Positions 35,823-43,810 of a stretch of 47,594 bases of DNA are shown piece after piece (position 1 is the first letter of the stretch; each line of letters begins with the position of its first letter). The position numbers and the translations under genes are program-made. The notes under the pieces are model-generated. The model worked only from the letters and a program-made list of their open reading frames with translations, ran no database searches and was not told where the DNA came from. Source of the stretch: Mesorhizobium neociceri (GTDB lineage: Bacteria; Pseudomonadota; Alphaproteobacteria; Rhizobiales; Rhizobiaceae); assembly GCF_013520985.1 (NCBI RefSeq), contig NZ_JACDTY010000033.1:1-47594 (forward strand), in the 5' to 3' direction.

Positions 35823-36164
35823 ATGGTTATGATAGGTAATGACGCCGCCTGGCCGGACTGGCAGGATGAGAAATCCTATCGCTACACGCGGCACCTGACG
35901 CGACGTGGCTGGGCCTGGGAGTTTCTGCGGCGCAATCCGGCCTTCCAGCGTGACTGCAGGCTCTCGCTTGAGCAGGCAGAATTTGCAGAAAGGTGGTTCG
36001 AGGTAGAAGTGGTGAGATCGTCGCTCGATCTCACGCAGTGGGGGCTCCTTTTTCGCAAGCTCGTTGAGGCGCGATGCGGCTGTGTTTTGGTGCTTCCGCC
36101 AATGCCCGCATGTTCTGCCGCTCATTGCGGAAAAGGCATTGTCGGCCGAAACGCTTTCGTTTGA
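35823..36164 (+). CDS. fseA: FseA-like excision activator, N-terminal frame (DUF6499, Msi172-like)
   Basis: A 113-residue frame from ATG 35823: AAWPDWQDEKSY...LTRRGWAWEFLRRNPAF is the DUF6499 signature. The end after QWGLLF is out of frame with the rest of the family, because the C-terminal DUF2285 half lies in the +1 frame, open from 36016. In ICEMlSymR7A of M. loti, msi172 and msi171 are joined by programmed +1 frameshifting to make FseA, which activates the excisionase gene. The same geometry here is strong support. Direct coupling to traI matches the known gene order. Confidence 0.78.
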   Translation: MVMIGNDAAWPDWQDEKSYRYTRHLTRRGWAWEFLRRNPAFQRDCRLSLEQAEFAERWFEVEVVRSSLDLTQWGLLFRKLVEARCGCVLVLPPMPACSAAHCGKGIVGRNAFV

Positions 36165-36623
36165 TCTCGCTGCATTGCCATGTCGGGCGACAATCGTGAT
36201 CACGGCGGACGGTCGCCAGCACGTCGTGCTGCGAAATGCTGACCGGGACCTCCAGCTTGTCGTGGAGGGCGCGGAGGTTTTGAGCCCCGTTCGGCTTTCC
36301 GTCGACGCGATCTGGCCCGCCGACCGGATGAGGCAGCACTTGCACGCGCTCGAATGCCTCAATGCTCTTCACGCGACGGGACAACTTCCCGACAGGCTGT
36401 TTCCCCCGAAGCGCGCGCCAGCCGTCTGCGCTTTGTCCTCCAAGCGCTCGACGGCTCGCTAGGCGGGGCATCGCACCGCCAAATCGCAATGGCCCTGTTG
36501 GCCCAACAACGCGTCCAAGCCGACTGGACGGATCCGCGCAACCACCTTCGCGATCGCATCCGCCGTGCCGTCCGGCGCGGTCACATGCTCATGGATCGTG
36601 GCTATCGGGATTTCCTCGTCTAA
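36016..36623 (+). pseudogene. FseA-like excision activator, C-terminal DUF2285 part (Msi171-like), with a second frame break
   Basis: In the +1 frame from the upstream half: RRDAAVFW, CPHVLPLIAEKALSAETLSF and RMRQHLHALECLNAL. At a run of five C (36403-36407) the homologous continuation jumps to the previous frame: EARASRLRFVLQALDGSLGG, SHRQIAMALLAQQRVQADW and HLRDRIRRAVRRGHMLMDRG, ending at 36623. A six-C run would join both into FPPEA, so the simplest reading is a one-base loss, by mutation or base-calling error. If real, it removes the DUF2285 HTH and the activator would be inactive. Confidence 0.72.
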
Positions 36624-36652
36624 GATGATTGGAATAGCTCACCTGGAGCCGG

Positions 36653-36904
36653 TCAGCGCGCGAACAGTCCTTTGTATCCAGTCGTAACCATCCAGTTTGC
36701 CCGGTCGAGATGGCTGCGAACCGCCATTCGGGCGCGCTCAGGTTCTCGCATCGGATCGATGCCGAGGACGAGCTGCGCCATCTCGTCTTCGCTTGCGTCG
36801 TCGGCAGACGCGTCCAGGAGCCTCATATAGATCGTGAAGTGCTCATTGTCGTAAGCGGTCAGGCTTTCCGACCAAGGGACTTCGTCTTCGACTTTGCGTT
36901 TCAT
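36653..36904 (-). CDS. qseM: QseM-like quorum-sensing antiactivator (DUF2285)
   Basis: About 83 residues from ATG 36904 (MKRKVEDEVPW); an in-frame ATG at 36946 would add 14. The body SLTAYDNEHFTIYMRLLDAS, then VLGIDPMREPERARMAV and SHLDRANWMVTTGYKGLF, is a small DUF2285 protein. In M. loti R7A QseM binds TraR and FseA and blocks both. It lies just past the fseA-like gene on the other strand and is divergent from a QseC-like repressor gene, the known arrangement. It is intact. Confidence 0.75.
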   Translation of the reverse strand: MKRKVEDEVPWSESLTAYDNEHFTIYMRLLDASADDASEDEMAQLVLGIDPMREPERARMAVRSHLDRANWMVTTGYKGLFAR

Positions 36905-36978
36905 CGCGACCCTCTTGCCGGTTTGGGGTTTGTTATGATCGGGCACGGCTTCTCCTCGGTTGGCTCACCATAGCGAAT

Positions 36979-37007
36979 AGGAACGATCGTTCCTAGAACG
37001 ATAGTTC
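36979..37007. promoter_or_regulatory. Tandem palindromic operators between qseM and qseC
   Basis: AGGAACGATCGTTCCT (36979-36994) is a perfect 16-bp palindrome. A second site, GAACGATAGTTC (36996-37007), differs only near its centre. Centres are 15 bp apart. They sit between two divergent genes, right for QseC binding that decides which direction is expressed. The qseC ATG at 37029 has no Shine-Dalgarno sequence, so its mRNA may be leaderless. Confidence 0.8.
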
Positions 37008-37028
37008 CGGTTCTGGTCCCTATCTCGC

Positions 37029-37241
37029 ATGGACCTCAAGGAGGTCATGGCGATCAACATGCGTCGTTTGCGCCATGATCAGGACCTGACGCAGGAAGAA
37101 TTGGCTGCCCGCACAGAGCTCAGCATGCGCTATGTGGGCTCGATCGAGCGTGCTCGCGTTTCCGCAAGCGTTAGTGTGCTGGGCCGGTTGGCAAAAGCGC
37201 TTGATGTTGATCCTTGTGAGCTGATTAGGCCGCCGCAGTGA
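37029..37241 (+). CDS. qseC: QseC-like HTH (XRE) repressor
   Basis: A 70-residue single-domain XRE regulator: MRRLRHDQDLTQEELAARTE, then LSMRYVGSIERARVSASVSV and AKALDVDPCELIRPP. Size and position match QseC, which represses or activates qseM depending on operator occupancy. The start is ATG 37029. No ribosome site is visible. It is intact. Confidence 0.8.
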   Translation: MDLKEVMAINMRRLRHDQDLTQEELAARTELSMRYVGSIERARVSASVSVLGRLAKALDVDPCELIRPPQ

Positions 37242-37454
37242 CGGCGATCCGGCCCAACCTGGATTGCCGAAATCGATCTGGATCGCGCGCAACCGACCGC
37301 TCGTGAACTGAGCCCGCTTTCTTCGACATCGGTCTCGACCATACAGTTTTGCTCCATGGCGAGCTTGCCTTGTGGACTGCAATATATCCTAAAATGGGAT
37401 AATCCGAAACTGGGATTAGTCGGTGAGCCGGTTCCCTTCTGGCCGGTTCATCTG

Positions 37455-37700
37455 ATGCCGAAATCCCTTCGATCGCCCCGCCAACGCCGGCTGCTGGAAC
37501 AGCTGATAGCAGCACGCAAGAACAAAGGCTTCACCCAGGCCAAGGTTGCCGAAGCACTTCGCCGCCCGCAGTCTTTCGTGGCCAAGTATGAGGGCGGTGA
37601 ACGTCGCATGGACGTCATTGAGTTCCTCGACGTAACGGAAGTGCTCGAAATCGACCCTTGCGAGGTTCTCGCACATGTGCGTCGCTTGCGTGACCGATAG
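37455..37700 (+). CDS. HTH (XRE) regulator
   Basis: An 81-residue protein from ATG 37455: LLEQLIAARKNKGFTQAKVA, then LRRPQSFVAKYEGGERRMDV and EVLEIDPCEVL. It is an XRE domain with little else, and it is distinct from the QseC-like protein. Such small HTH proteins are frequent on rhizobial mobile elements. It lies 214 nt after qseC in the same direction. The target is unknown. Confidence 0.75.
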   Translation: MPKSLRSPRQRRLLEQLIAARKNKGFTQAKVAEALRRPQSFVAKYEGGERRMDVIEFLDVTEVLEIDPCEVLAHVRRLRDR

Positions 37701-37813
37701 CTGGTGTGCTTGGCTTGAGCGACCAACGTCATCATTATCGCATCCCTGGATTTGCTGCCCCCCGGCGGCAGATGGTTCGGGCAAATCGATGCCAAAAACT
37801 CAAAGGCTTTGAC

Positions 37814-38026
37814 TTGCTGACCTTGGCGCATGGAGCGCGCAAGCTGGTCGAGCGAAATGCACGCAGAATCAGGAAGAAGGCCGGCTTTACGCAGAAGCAG
37901 CTTGCCGAGATCTCGGGCTTCAGCCAGCAGTACATCAGCGGGCTGAAGAAGGGCAAAAGGAACCCCACCATCGTCACGCCCTCCTTGTCAGCTATATCGA
38001 ACTGGTGCGACCTCACTGAGGGTTAA
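37814..38026 (+). pseudogene. Third HTH (XRE) regulator, 3' frameshift
   Basis: ERNARRIRKKAGFTQKQLAE and SGFSQQYISGLKKGKRNPTI are a clear XRE HTH. The usual ending VSYIELVRPH-stop is present but in another frame (to 38019), with a few codons lost near 37978. No convincing start codon is seen (TTG 37814 is the best). It is probably a decayed QseC paralogue. Confidence 0.65.
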
Positions 38027-38029
38027 GGG

Positions 38030-38511
38030 CTATAGGAGATGGCGCCGACACTCCGCGGACATCTCGCCGTATCCGTCGGTAGATGATGCTGGGCACACTC
38101 GGATTAGGCGAAGAACGGCACGTGCTGCCAGTCGCGTCGCCAGCTTTGAGTGATCGCCGGGTATCGCCGGCCTCGAAGTCTTCCAGAGCCTTCATGCCGG
38201 CTCGGCGTCCGCGCCCCAGGTCGCTTCCCGCTTGGCCAAGCAGTTCGCCAGCTTGCCATCTTACCAGCACCTCGCCAATCTCGTTGCGTTATTGTCTAGG
38301 CGTTGCAACGGATCCTTCAAGGGAAATTCACGGAAACTTTGCGACCGCAAATCGCTGTCAATGGTACGCTCACCACAACTTTCGAGTTCATCGGCGGCAG
38401 AAATCTGGTGTCGTTTTATATTCCGCCGCCGAACAGCATTTGCGAAGAGCGCGAAATGACAAAGCCAGCAGGACGAGGGTTTGGTTCTTCTATTTGGCGT
38501 CGGGCTGACCA
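38030..38511. other. Stretch without recognisable gene
   Basis: Open frames on both strands show arginine/serine-rich shadow-like composition and no family motif. No IS end or clear promoter was found. Confidence 0.4.
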
Positions 38512-38856
38512 ATGATGATACTCGTCGATCGCCTAAAGATAGCAGCGCATCTTGATCGCCTTCGGATCCTGGGCCTTTGCGCGCATGCCGACCTGACTGT
38601 CCGCGAACTAGCGGAGATTCTCGATCTTCGTCGGCAGCGCGTTGCGCGACACGTCCGGATGCTCGCCAGAGCCGACTTTGTTTGCGGCAACGGACAACGT
38701 CCTTGGTCCTCATATCATCTCAATGCGGGGGGCAAGGACGGAGGGTTGGTGCAATCCTTGGTCGATCTCCTGCCCCACGACGATGGGTATCATAGGCGGG
38801 ACCTGGAACGGCTCGAGGCGGTTCAAGACGCGTGGTCGAACGGAACTGCTGCTTGA
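38512..38856 (+). CDS. ArsR-family HTH, truncated ArsR-methyltransferase-type regulator
   Basis: A 114-residue product: ILVDRLKIAAHLDRLRILGL, ADLTVRELAEILDLRRQRVA and VARHVRMLARADFV form the winged helix of ArsR. It resembles the N-terminal third of the fused ArsR-SAM methyltransferase regulators found near methionine and one-carbon genes in rhizobia (LVDLLPHDD and RRDLERLEAV match that linker). The methyltransferase domain is missing. A broken glyA-like gene follows 40 nt later, which fits a one-carbon cluster. It could still bind DNA, but probably is a relic. Confidence 0.65.
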   Translation: MMILVDRLKIAAHLDRLRILGLCAHADLTVRELAEILDLRRQRVARHVRMLARADFVCGNGQRPWSSYHLNAGGKDGGLVQSLVDLLPHDDGYHRRDLERLEAVQDAWSNGTAA

Positions 38857-38895
38857 TCGTGAAAAGATCTGCCCAGATGGGAGCGCGAAACTACC

Positions 38896-39825
38896 ATGAA
38901 GAACTCCGCTGACGCAGCAATCGCAGAGCCCGGCACATACGGATGGTCTTCCTTGGTCCACGTCGATTGCCACGTTCACGAACTCTGCTTCTACGACAGA
39001 GGCGGCAGGAGCACGAGATCGTCGATGAGCTTGAGACCCTCGCCATCGAGCGCCTGAAAGCGCTATTTGGCAGTGAGCACGCCAACGTCCAATCTTATTC
39101 CGGCTCGCCGGCCAATCAGGCTGTCTATCGTGCGCTTTTGAGCCCCCGTGACAAAGTCATGGGCTTGCGCTTACCCGAAGGCGGCCATCTGACTCATGGT
39201 TGGTCCGTCAACTTTTCCGGCACTGATTATCAACGCGTCCCATATGGGCTGCACGAAAAGACGCAGCAAATTGACTATGACCGCTTGCGCGAGACAGCCA
39301 GGCGGGAACGGCCGAAACTCATTTGGGTCGGCGGAACTGCCTATCCGCGTATTTTTGACTTCGCGGCAATGGCCGAAATTGCTTCGGAAGCGAAGTCCTA
39401 TCTCGTAGCCGATATTGCGCACATCAGCGGCCTGATTGTCGCTGGAGCGCATCCGAATCCCGTGGCTCATTGCGACGTCGTCACCAGCACATCTCACAAG
39501 TCGATCCGCGGCCCCCGTGGAGGCTTTATTTTGTCAAAGAATGAAGATCGCTATCAGGCGCTCTATCATCCCACGAGCAAACACAATCTCGCCAGACGGA
39601 TTGATCGCGCGGTGTTTCCTCAACTGCAAGGTGGGCCGCACATGAATACCATCGCCGCGCTAGCTGTCGCTTTACAGGAAGCCGCGTCCACGTCTTTCCG
39701 CATCTACGGTCATCAGATCGTCAGGAATGCAAAGGCTCTGGCCGAGGCGCTTCTGGATCGCGGTTACGACCTGGTCACCGGCGGGACTGACAATCACATG
39801 CTGATCCTTGATCTGCGGGACCGAA
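38896..39825 (+). pseudogene. glyA: Serine hydroxymethyltransferase, 5' frameshift and 3' truncation
   Basis: ATG 38896 opens MKNSADAAIAEPGTYGW but the family homology is in another frame from about 38950: IVDELETLAIERLKALFG, HANVQSYSGSPANQAVYRAL, DIAHISGLIVAG, and the PLP-lysine motif TSTSHKSIRGPRGG, then FPQLQGGPHMNTIAALAVAL. Homology ends at TGGTDNHMLILDLRD near 39825, missing about the last 120 residues. The break point is directly joined to an adenosine kinase fragment. Confidence 0.82.
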
Positions 39826-39827
39826 CG

Positions 39828-40569
39828 ACGCGCTCGGCGAAATCTATGCGCATGACATCCATGCCCAGGGCGTTGCCTTCGACACCAGGCCGCTCGAAGG
39901 TCAGCCGCCGACGGCGCGCTCGATGATCTTCGTCACCCCCGACGGCGAGCGTTCGATGAACACCTATCTCGGCGCCTGCGTCGAACTCGGCCCGGAAGAC
40001 GTCGAGGCCGATAAGGCATCCGGCGCCAAGGTCACCTATTTCGAGGGCTATCTGTGGGATCCGCCGCGCGCCAAGGAGGCGATCCGGCAGACAGCCAGGC
40101 TGGCGCATGCAGCCGGACGTGAAGTGTCGATGACGTTGTCGGATTCGTTTTGCGTCGACCGCTACCGCGACGAATTCCTCGACCTGATGCGTTCCGGCAC
40201 CGTCGATATCGTCTTTGCCAACAGCCACGAGATCAAGTCGCTCTACCAGACAAAATCCTTCGACGAGGCGCTGCAGGCTATCCGCAAGGACTGCAAAATC
40301 GCGCCGTCACCCGCTCGGAAAAAGGCTCGGTGATCGTGCGCGGCGACGAGACCGTGGTGATCAAGGCGACCGCCATCAAGGAGCTGGTCGACACGACAGG
40401 CGCCGGCGATCTCTACGCTGCCGGTTTCCTGCATGGCTACACGCAAGGCCGCGACCTCAAGACCTGCGGCGATCTTGGCTCACTGGCGGCCGGATTGGTG
40501 ATCCAGCAGATCGGCCCAAGGCCACGGCAGAATTTGCGCCGCGAAGCAGAGCAGGCGGGGTTGCTATAG
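39828..40569 (+). pseudogene. Adenosine kinase (PfkB family), 3' fragment with frameshift
   Basis: It begins inside the gene (EIYAHDIHAQGVAFDTRPLE) and continues MIFVTPDGERSMNTYLGACV, FEGYLWDPPRAKEAIRQTA and VDIVFANSHEIKSLY. A one-base loss near 40303 shifts the frame before VTRSEKGSVIVRGDE and the PfkB signature VDTTGAGDLYAAGFLHGYTQ, whose Asp is the catalytic base, to the end at 40569. This is a mesorhizobial chromosomal-type gene. Its presence as a fragment here points to capture by recombination. Confidence 0.85.
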
Positions 40570-40575
40570 CAATAT

Positions 40576-41200
40576 CCTATGAGGAGGTTCTAGTTGCACT
40601 TCCTGACCGATAGCCCACAGAAAGGCCTCTATTTCTCTAGCGATCGCGGTGATCGGGATGGCCTTGGGCATCCCCGCGAGGATCATTTTTCGATAGCGAG
40701 AGCAGAGGCGGAGCTGACCTTTCCACGCTATCTCGCAAACGCTTCTCGGTAGGCCTTCCAACTGCGCTTACTTGGGTCGACTTACCCGCGCAGGGAAGCG
40801 GTAAGCCCATGCGCCTTCGATCAGCATGCGCCGGGCCCGAGAGTTCCCGGCCTTAGTGATCCCACCACGTTTGACATGTTCACCTGTCGAGCTCTCTGAC
40901 GGAACGAGGCCAAGAAAGGCCATCAGCTAGAGGGGGTTTTCGAAGCGGCGGATGTCGCCAATTTCGGCAACAAAGACGACGGCGGCAATCAACGACATGC
41001 CTGGTAACGCCTGATAGGCTTCGACAACAGGAGCCATCTACGAGATCAGATCGGTCAGACGCTTTAAGCGCACCTCCGCATCCTCGATCGCCTGGCAGTA
41101 TTCCTTGAGCACGATGAAGTGCGCCGGATGCTCGAACTTCAGAGTCGATATCCACCGCGTATGCGCCAGCGACCAGGATCAGCGGCCCGAATAGATGCGG
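40576..41200 (-). pseudogene. IS110-family transposase C-terminal half
   Basis: In broken minus-strand frames: LPGMSLIAAVVFVAEIGDIR, LMAFLGLVPSESSTGEHVKR, GITKAGNSRARRMLIEGAWA and AIAREIEAFLWAIGQEV. This is the C-terminal half of an IS110 (IS1111-like) transposase with several stops. Confidence 0.7.
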
Positions 41201-41785
41201 CCATGTCGAAGTAGGAACGACTGAAGCTGATGACGCGCCCGCTTTTGAGCCTCCTGGGCTACTTCACGGGCCCGCACGAGATCGCGCATCGCCTCGTGCC
41301 CGCGGTCCGGCACCCAAACCGCTGTCAGCTCACCCGCACGGTCGTGGCGCCGGCCTTCAGCAACCGCAGGGTGAAGCTGCTCGCGCAGCAGGTCGAGGCG
41401 ATCGCCGCGCAGTTGTTCGAGACGCTTGCCGCCCAGCCCCAGCCCGCCGACCTGCGGCGCCACCTCTCCTTTCCGCTTCCGGCCATGGTCATCAGCGCGC
41501 TGATTGGCGTGCTCTATGAGGATCACGCCCTTTTTCGCCGGGTTGTCCGATGAGGTGATGACGCACCAGCATGAAAGCGGTCCGCGCAGCGCGTCTCGCC
41601 TGGCCTGGGAAGAACTGCGCGCCTACATTCGCGGCAAGATGTGGGACAAGCGCCAGGATCCGGGCGACAACCTGCTGACGGATCTCCTCGCGGCGGTCGA
41701 CCAAGGCAAGGCGACCGAGGAAGAGGCGATCGGCCTGGCGGCGGGCATGCTGGTGGCGGGGCACGAAAGCACCGTCGCGCAGGCA
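41200..41785 (+). pseudogene. Cytochrome P450 fragment, CYP112-like
   Basis: Two frames joined by a shift near 41525 give the middle of a bacterial P450: RLVPAVRHPNRCQLTRTVVA and PAFSNRRV (C-helix), LRRHLSFPLPAMVISALIGV, then SRLAWEELRAYI, DPGDNLLTDLLAAVDQGKAT and the I-helix oxygen-binding AAGMLVAGHESTVAQ. The ExxR and Cys-haem regions are lost. The sequence resembles CYP112 of the rhizobial gibberellin operon, but this subfamily call is from memory. No other gibberellin gene is in the window. Confidence 0.6.
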
Positions 41786-41786
41786 A

Positions 41787-41842
41787 ACTCACCATCCTCG
41801 ATGACTTCGGAACCCACTCCCTTACCGACCCACAGCGCTTGA
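41787..41842 (+). pseudogene. IS21-family IstB remnant
   Basis: KLTILDDFGTHSLTDPQRL matches the Walker B region of IstB (LLVLDDFG.H.LTD.QRL). It ends within 60 nt. It explains why the P450 frame is cut. Confidence 0.5.
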
Positions 41843-41959
41843 TGCTCCAGGGCGACAGCATGCGAAAGCAAAAGGCCGCGCCCCTCTTGACCGGCACCGA
41901 AAACGGCGAAATCAATCATCCATGAACGCAACAAGGCACCCGAGGACCGTCGCCGCCAA

Positions 41960-42034
41960 ACTGTCCCGACATTAGCGAAACCACCACTGTCCGGGAATTA
42001 GCGGAACCCCTGTCCGGCTTTTGCGAAATGCGCA
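41960..42034. repeat. Transposon-end-like repeat, second copy
   Basis: Two related units, ATTAGCGAAACC and AATTAGCGGAACCCC, separated by CTGTCCG, end in GTCCGGCTTTTGCGAAAT. This matches the insert at 12337-12374. It directly precedes a Tn3 transposase tail. Confidence 0.5.
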
Positions 42035-42115
42035 GCTGAGCTGGGAACACATCAATCTGACCGGCATCTACACCTGGGATGCAGAGCATCAAATGCCTGA
42101 AGGGTTCCGGTCGCT
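42033..42115 (+). pseudogene. Tn3-family transposase C-terminal remnant
   Basis: LSWEHINLTGIYTWDAE and FRSLRLP correspond to the last residues of Tn3 TnpA (LGWEHINLTGDY.W...FRPLR). Nothing else of the transposase is present. The following 210 bases up to 42327 have no gene. Confidence 0.65.
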
Positions 42116-42327
42116 CAGACTTCCGACCTCAATCCATCAACGGCATAGAGTTCACGATCCGTTCTCTCTCAGCGCAAGATTTGAATACTCTTGTCCTGGC
42201 CCCAATCGGTCATATCCTCTGTGCAGAGGTAATAGTGGGCCGACCAGCGAAAGCACGACCGGCGCCGGTTGACCCGGTCAATGGAAAAGCGTATGCAATA
42301 ATGAAACGCCATTCCAGATGATATGCC

Positions 42328-43101
42328 ATGTCAAACACAGTGTCTCCAACCTCGAGTGCCCTCGCACAGAGTCTCGTCGCTGCCCACCAAGGTGGTCAGC
42401 GCGTCGGAGCCGACTTATCCACACTTGAGGCTCTGAGCCGCGCTCAAGCTCTAAGTATCCAACTTGAGGTCGTCAGCAGACTTTCAGTTCCCATCGCGGG
42501 TTGGAAGGTGGCTGCCTTGCCCGATGGAGACCTAATATCTGCCCCAATCGTCACGAGCCGCCTTCTTCATAGTCCGGCGTCCATTTCTCAAACAACTTAC
42601 GGACTCGGTGGTGTCGAATGCGAAATTGCATTTCGTTTCGCGAGAGAGCCAGTTCCGGGCAAAGGTGGCCTTGCGAGAGAGCAAATTATCGAGGCAATCG
42701 ACGGGGCCTGCGCAGCAATCGAGATCGTAGACAGCCGCTGGACGACAGCTTTCTCGACTCCTCGCAACGCAATGATCGCCGACTTGCTCTCGAACGGCGC
42801 GCTGGTCGTTGGTGAGATGAACAAAAACTGGAGGCCCGTGGCATTTAACACCCTTCAGGCTCGCCTCGGCATTAACGGAACCACCGTCTGCCAAAGCTCG
42901 GGTGGGCACCCAAACGGAGACCTTATTGGCCTCCTCACCATGTTCGCAAACGATCTTCGTGAAAGAGGGCTCGTCTTGAGGCCCGGCGAGATTGTGACGA
43001 CGGGAAGCTACACAGGCTTTCACACAGCAAGATCCGGTGATGAGATAGCGGCCGAGTTTGACGGGTTCTCGCCAGTCTCGGTGGCATTTCAACAGCTTTG
43101 A
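42328..43101 (+). CDS. 2-Keto-4-pentenoate hydratase-like protein (MhpD/FAH superfamily)
   Basis: A 257-residue member of the hydratase/decarboxylase side of the fumarylacetoacetase superfamily. IAGWKVAALPDG, GVECEIAFRFA (metal-binding Glu pair), AIEIVDSRW and GALVVGE are characteristic, and the C-terminal RPGEIVTTGSYTGFH is the usual metal/substrate loop. Relatives add water to 2-hydroxypenta-2,4-dienoates or decarboxylate 4-oxalocrotonate. Start ATG 42328; no strong ribosome site. It heads a cluster of five same-strand genes; 17 nt separate it from the next. The substrate is unknown. Confidence 0.85.
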   Translation: MSNTVSPTSSALAQSLVAAHQGGQRVGADLSTLEALSRAQALSIQLEVVSRLSVPIAGWKVAALPDGDLISAPIVTSRLLHSPASISQTTYGLGGVECEIAFRFAREPVPGKGGLAREQIIEAIDGACAAIEIVDSRWTTAFSTPRNAMIADLLSNGALVVGEMNKNWRPVAFNTLQARLGINGTTVCQSSGGHPNGDLIGLLTMFANDLRERGLVLRPGEIVTTGSYTGFHTARSGDEIAAEFDGFSPVSVAFQQL

Positions 43102-43118
43102 GAATTGAGGAGAGATTA

Positions 43119-43796
43119 ATGCTCTGCGGCAAAGGCGTGGTTGCCATCTGGAACGGAATATCCGAGGACGGGCGCCAGGACTTCTATCAGTGGCACATAC
43201 ACGAGCACATGCCGGAGCGAACCGGCATCTCTGGGTTTTTAAGGGGGCGACGCTATCGGGCGACTGATATGGACACCCATCCTGAGTTCTTTACGCTCTA
43301 CGAAGTTGAGCAATTCGAGGTCATAAAAGGCGAGGAATATGCCAAGCGCCTCAATGCCCCGACGCCTTGGACAAAACGCGCAGCATCGCATTTTCTCAAT
43401 ACGTCTCGCGGTTTGGCGCGGGTCTTGTCGTCGGAGGGTCCTGGACCGGGCGGCGTCCTTGCGACAGTGCGCTTCCATCCTGCGACAATCAACGACGAGC
43501 AGGTAGCCGGCGAGCTCTCACCGCTTGCATCTCAGCTTATGCAGGCACCACTCATAACCGGTGCGCATTTATGCAAATCTGATGAAGAAGCTACGGAGGT
43601 GCGCACTGCCGAGAGTGAGGGGCGGACGGACTTTGATGCGCCGCCCAATTGGTTCATGCTTTTGGAAGCTTGCACCGTGGAGTCTCTGGAAGCACCGGTG
43701 CAGGCTGTCCTCCAACATCCAATGGTACGGCAGGCGCAGGTCGGCCGTTATTCGCTCGAGTATACCCGTTTGAAGACCGATTCGGCGGCCGGGTAG
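43119..43796 (+). CDS. Unknown protein, probable dimeric alpha/beta-barrel (DUF4286/EthD-like)
   Basis: A 225-residue protein with ATG 43119 behind GAGGAGA. VVAIWNGISED, DFYQWHIHEHMPERTGISGF and YRATD, with FFTLYEVEQFEVIKGEEY, resemble the ferredoxin-like DUF4286/EthD/Dabb fold, in which two repeats form a barrel. The second half (VLATVRFHP...PPNWFMLLEACTVE) may be the second repeat. No catalytic residues can be assigned. It lies between a hydratase and an FAH hydrolase, 14 nt before the latter, so it probably acts in the same pathway. Confidence 0.6.
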   Translation: MLCGKGVVAIWNGISEDGRQDFYQWHIHEHMPERTGISGFLRGRRYRATDMDTHPEFFTLYEVEQFEVIKGEEYAKRLNAPTPWTKRAASHFLNTSRGLARVLSSEGPGPGGVLATVRFHPATINDEQVAGELSPLASQLMQAPLITGAHLCKSDEEATEVRTAESEGRTDFDAPPNWFMLLEACTVESLEAPVQAVLQHPMVRQAQVGRYSLEYTRLKTDSAAG

Positions 43797-43810
43797 TTTA
43801 AGGGAAAGTC

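Noticed and set aside
38083..38508. 141-residue plus-strand frame
   Set aside because: No motif, overlapping frames of equal length on the other strand, and no plausible ribosome site.
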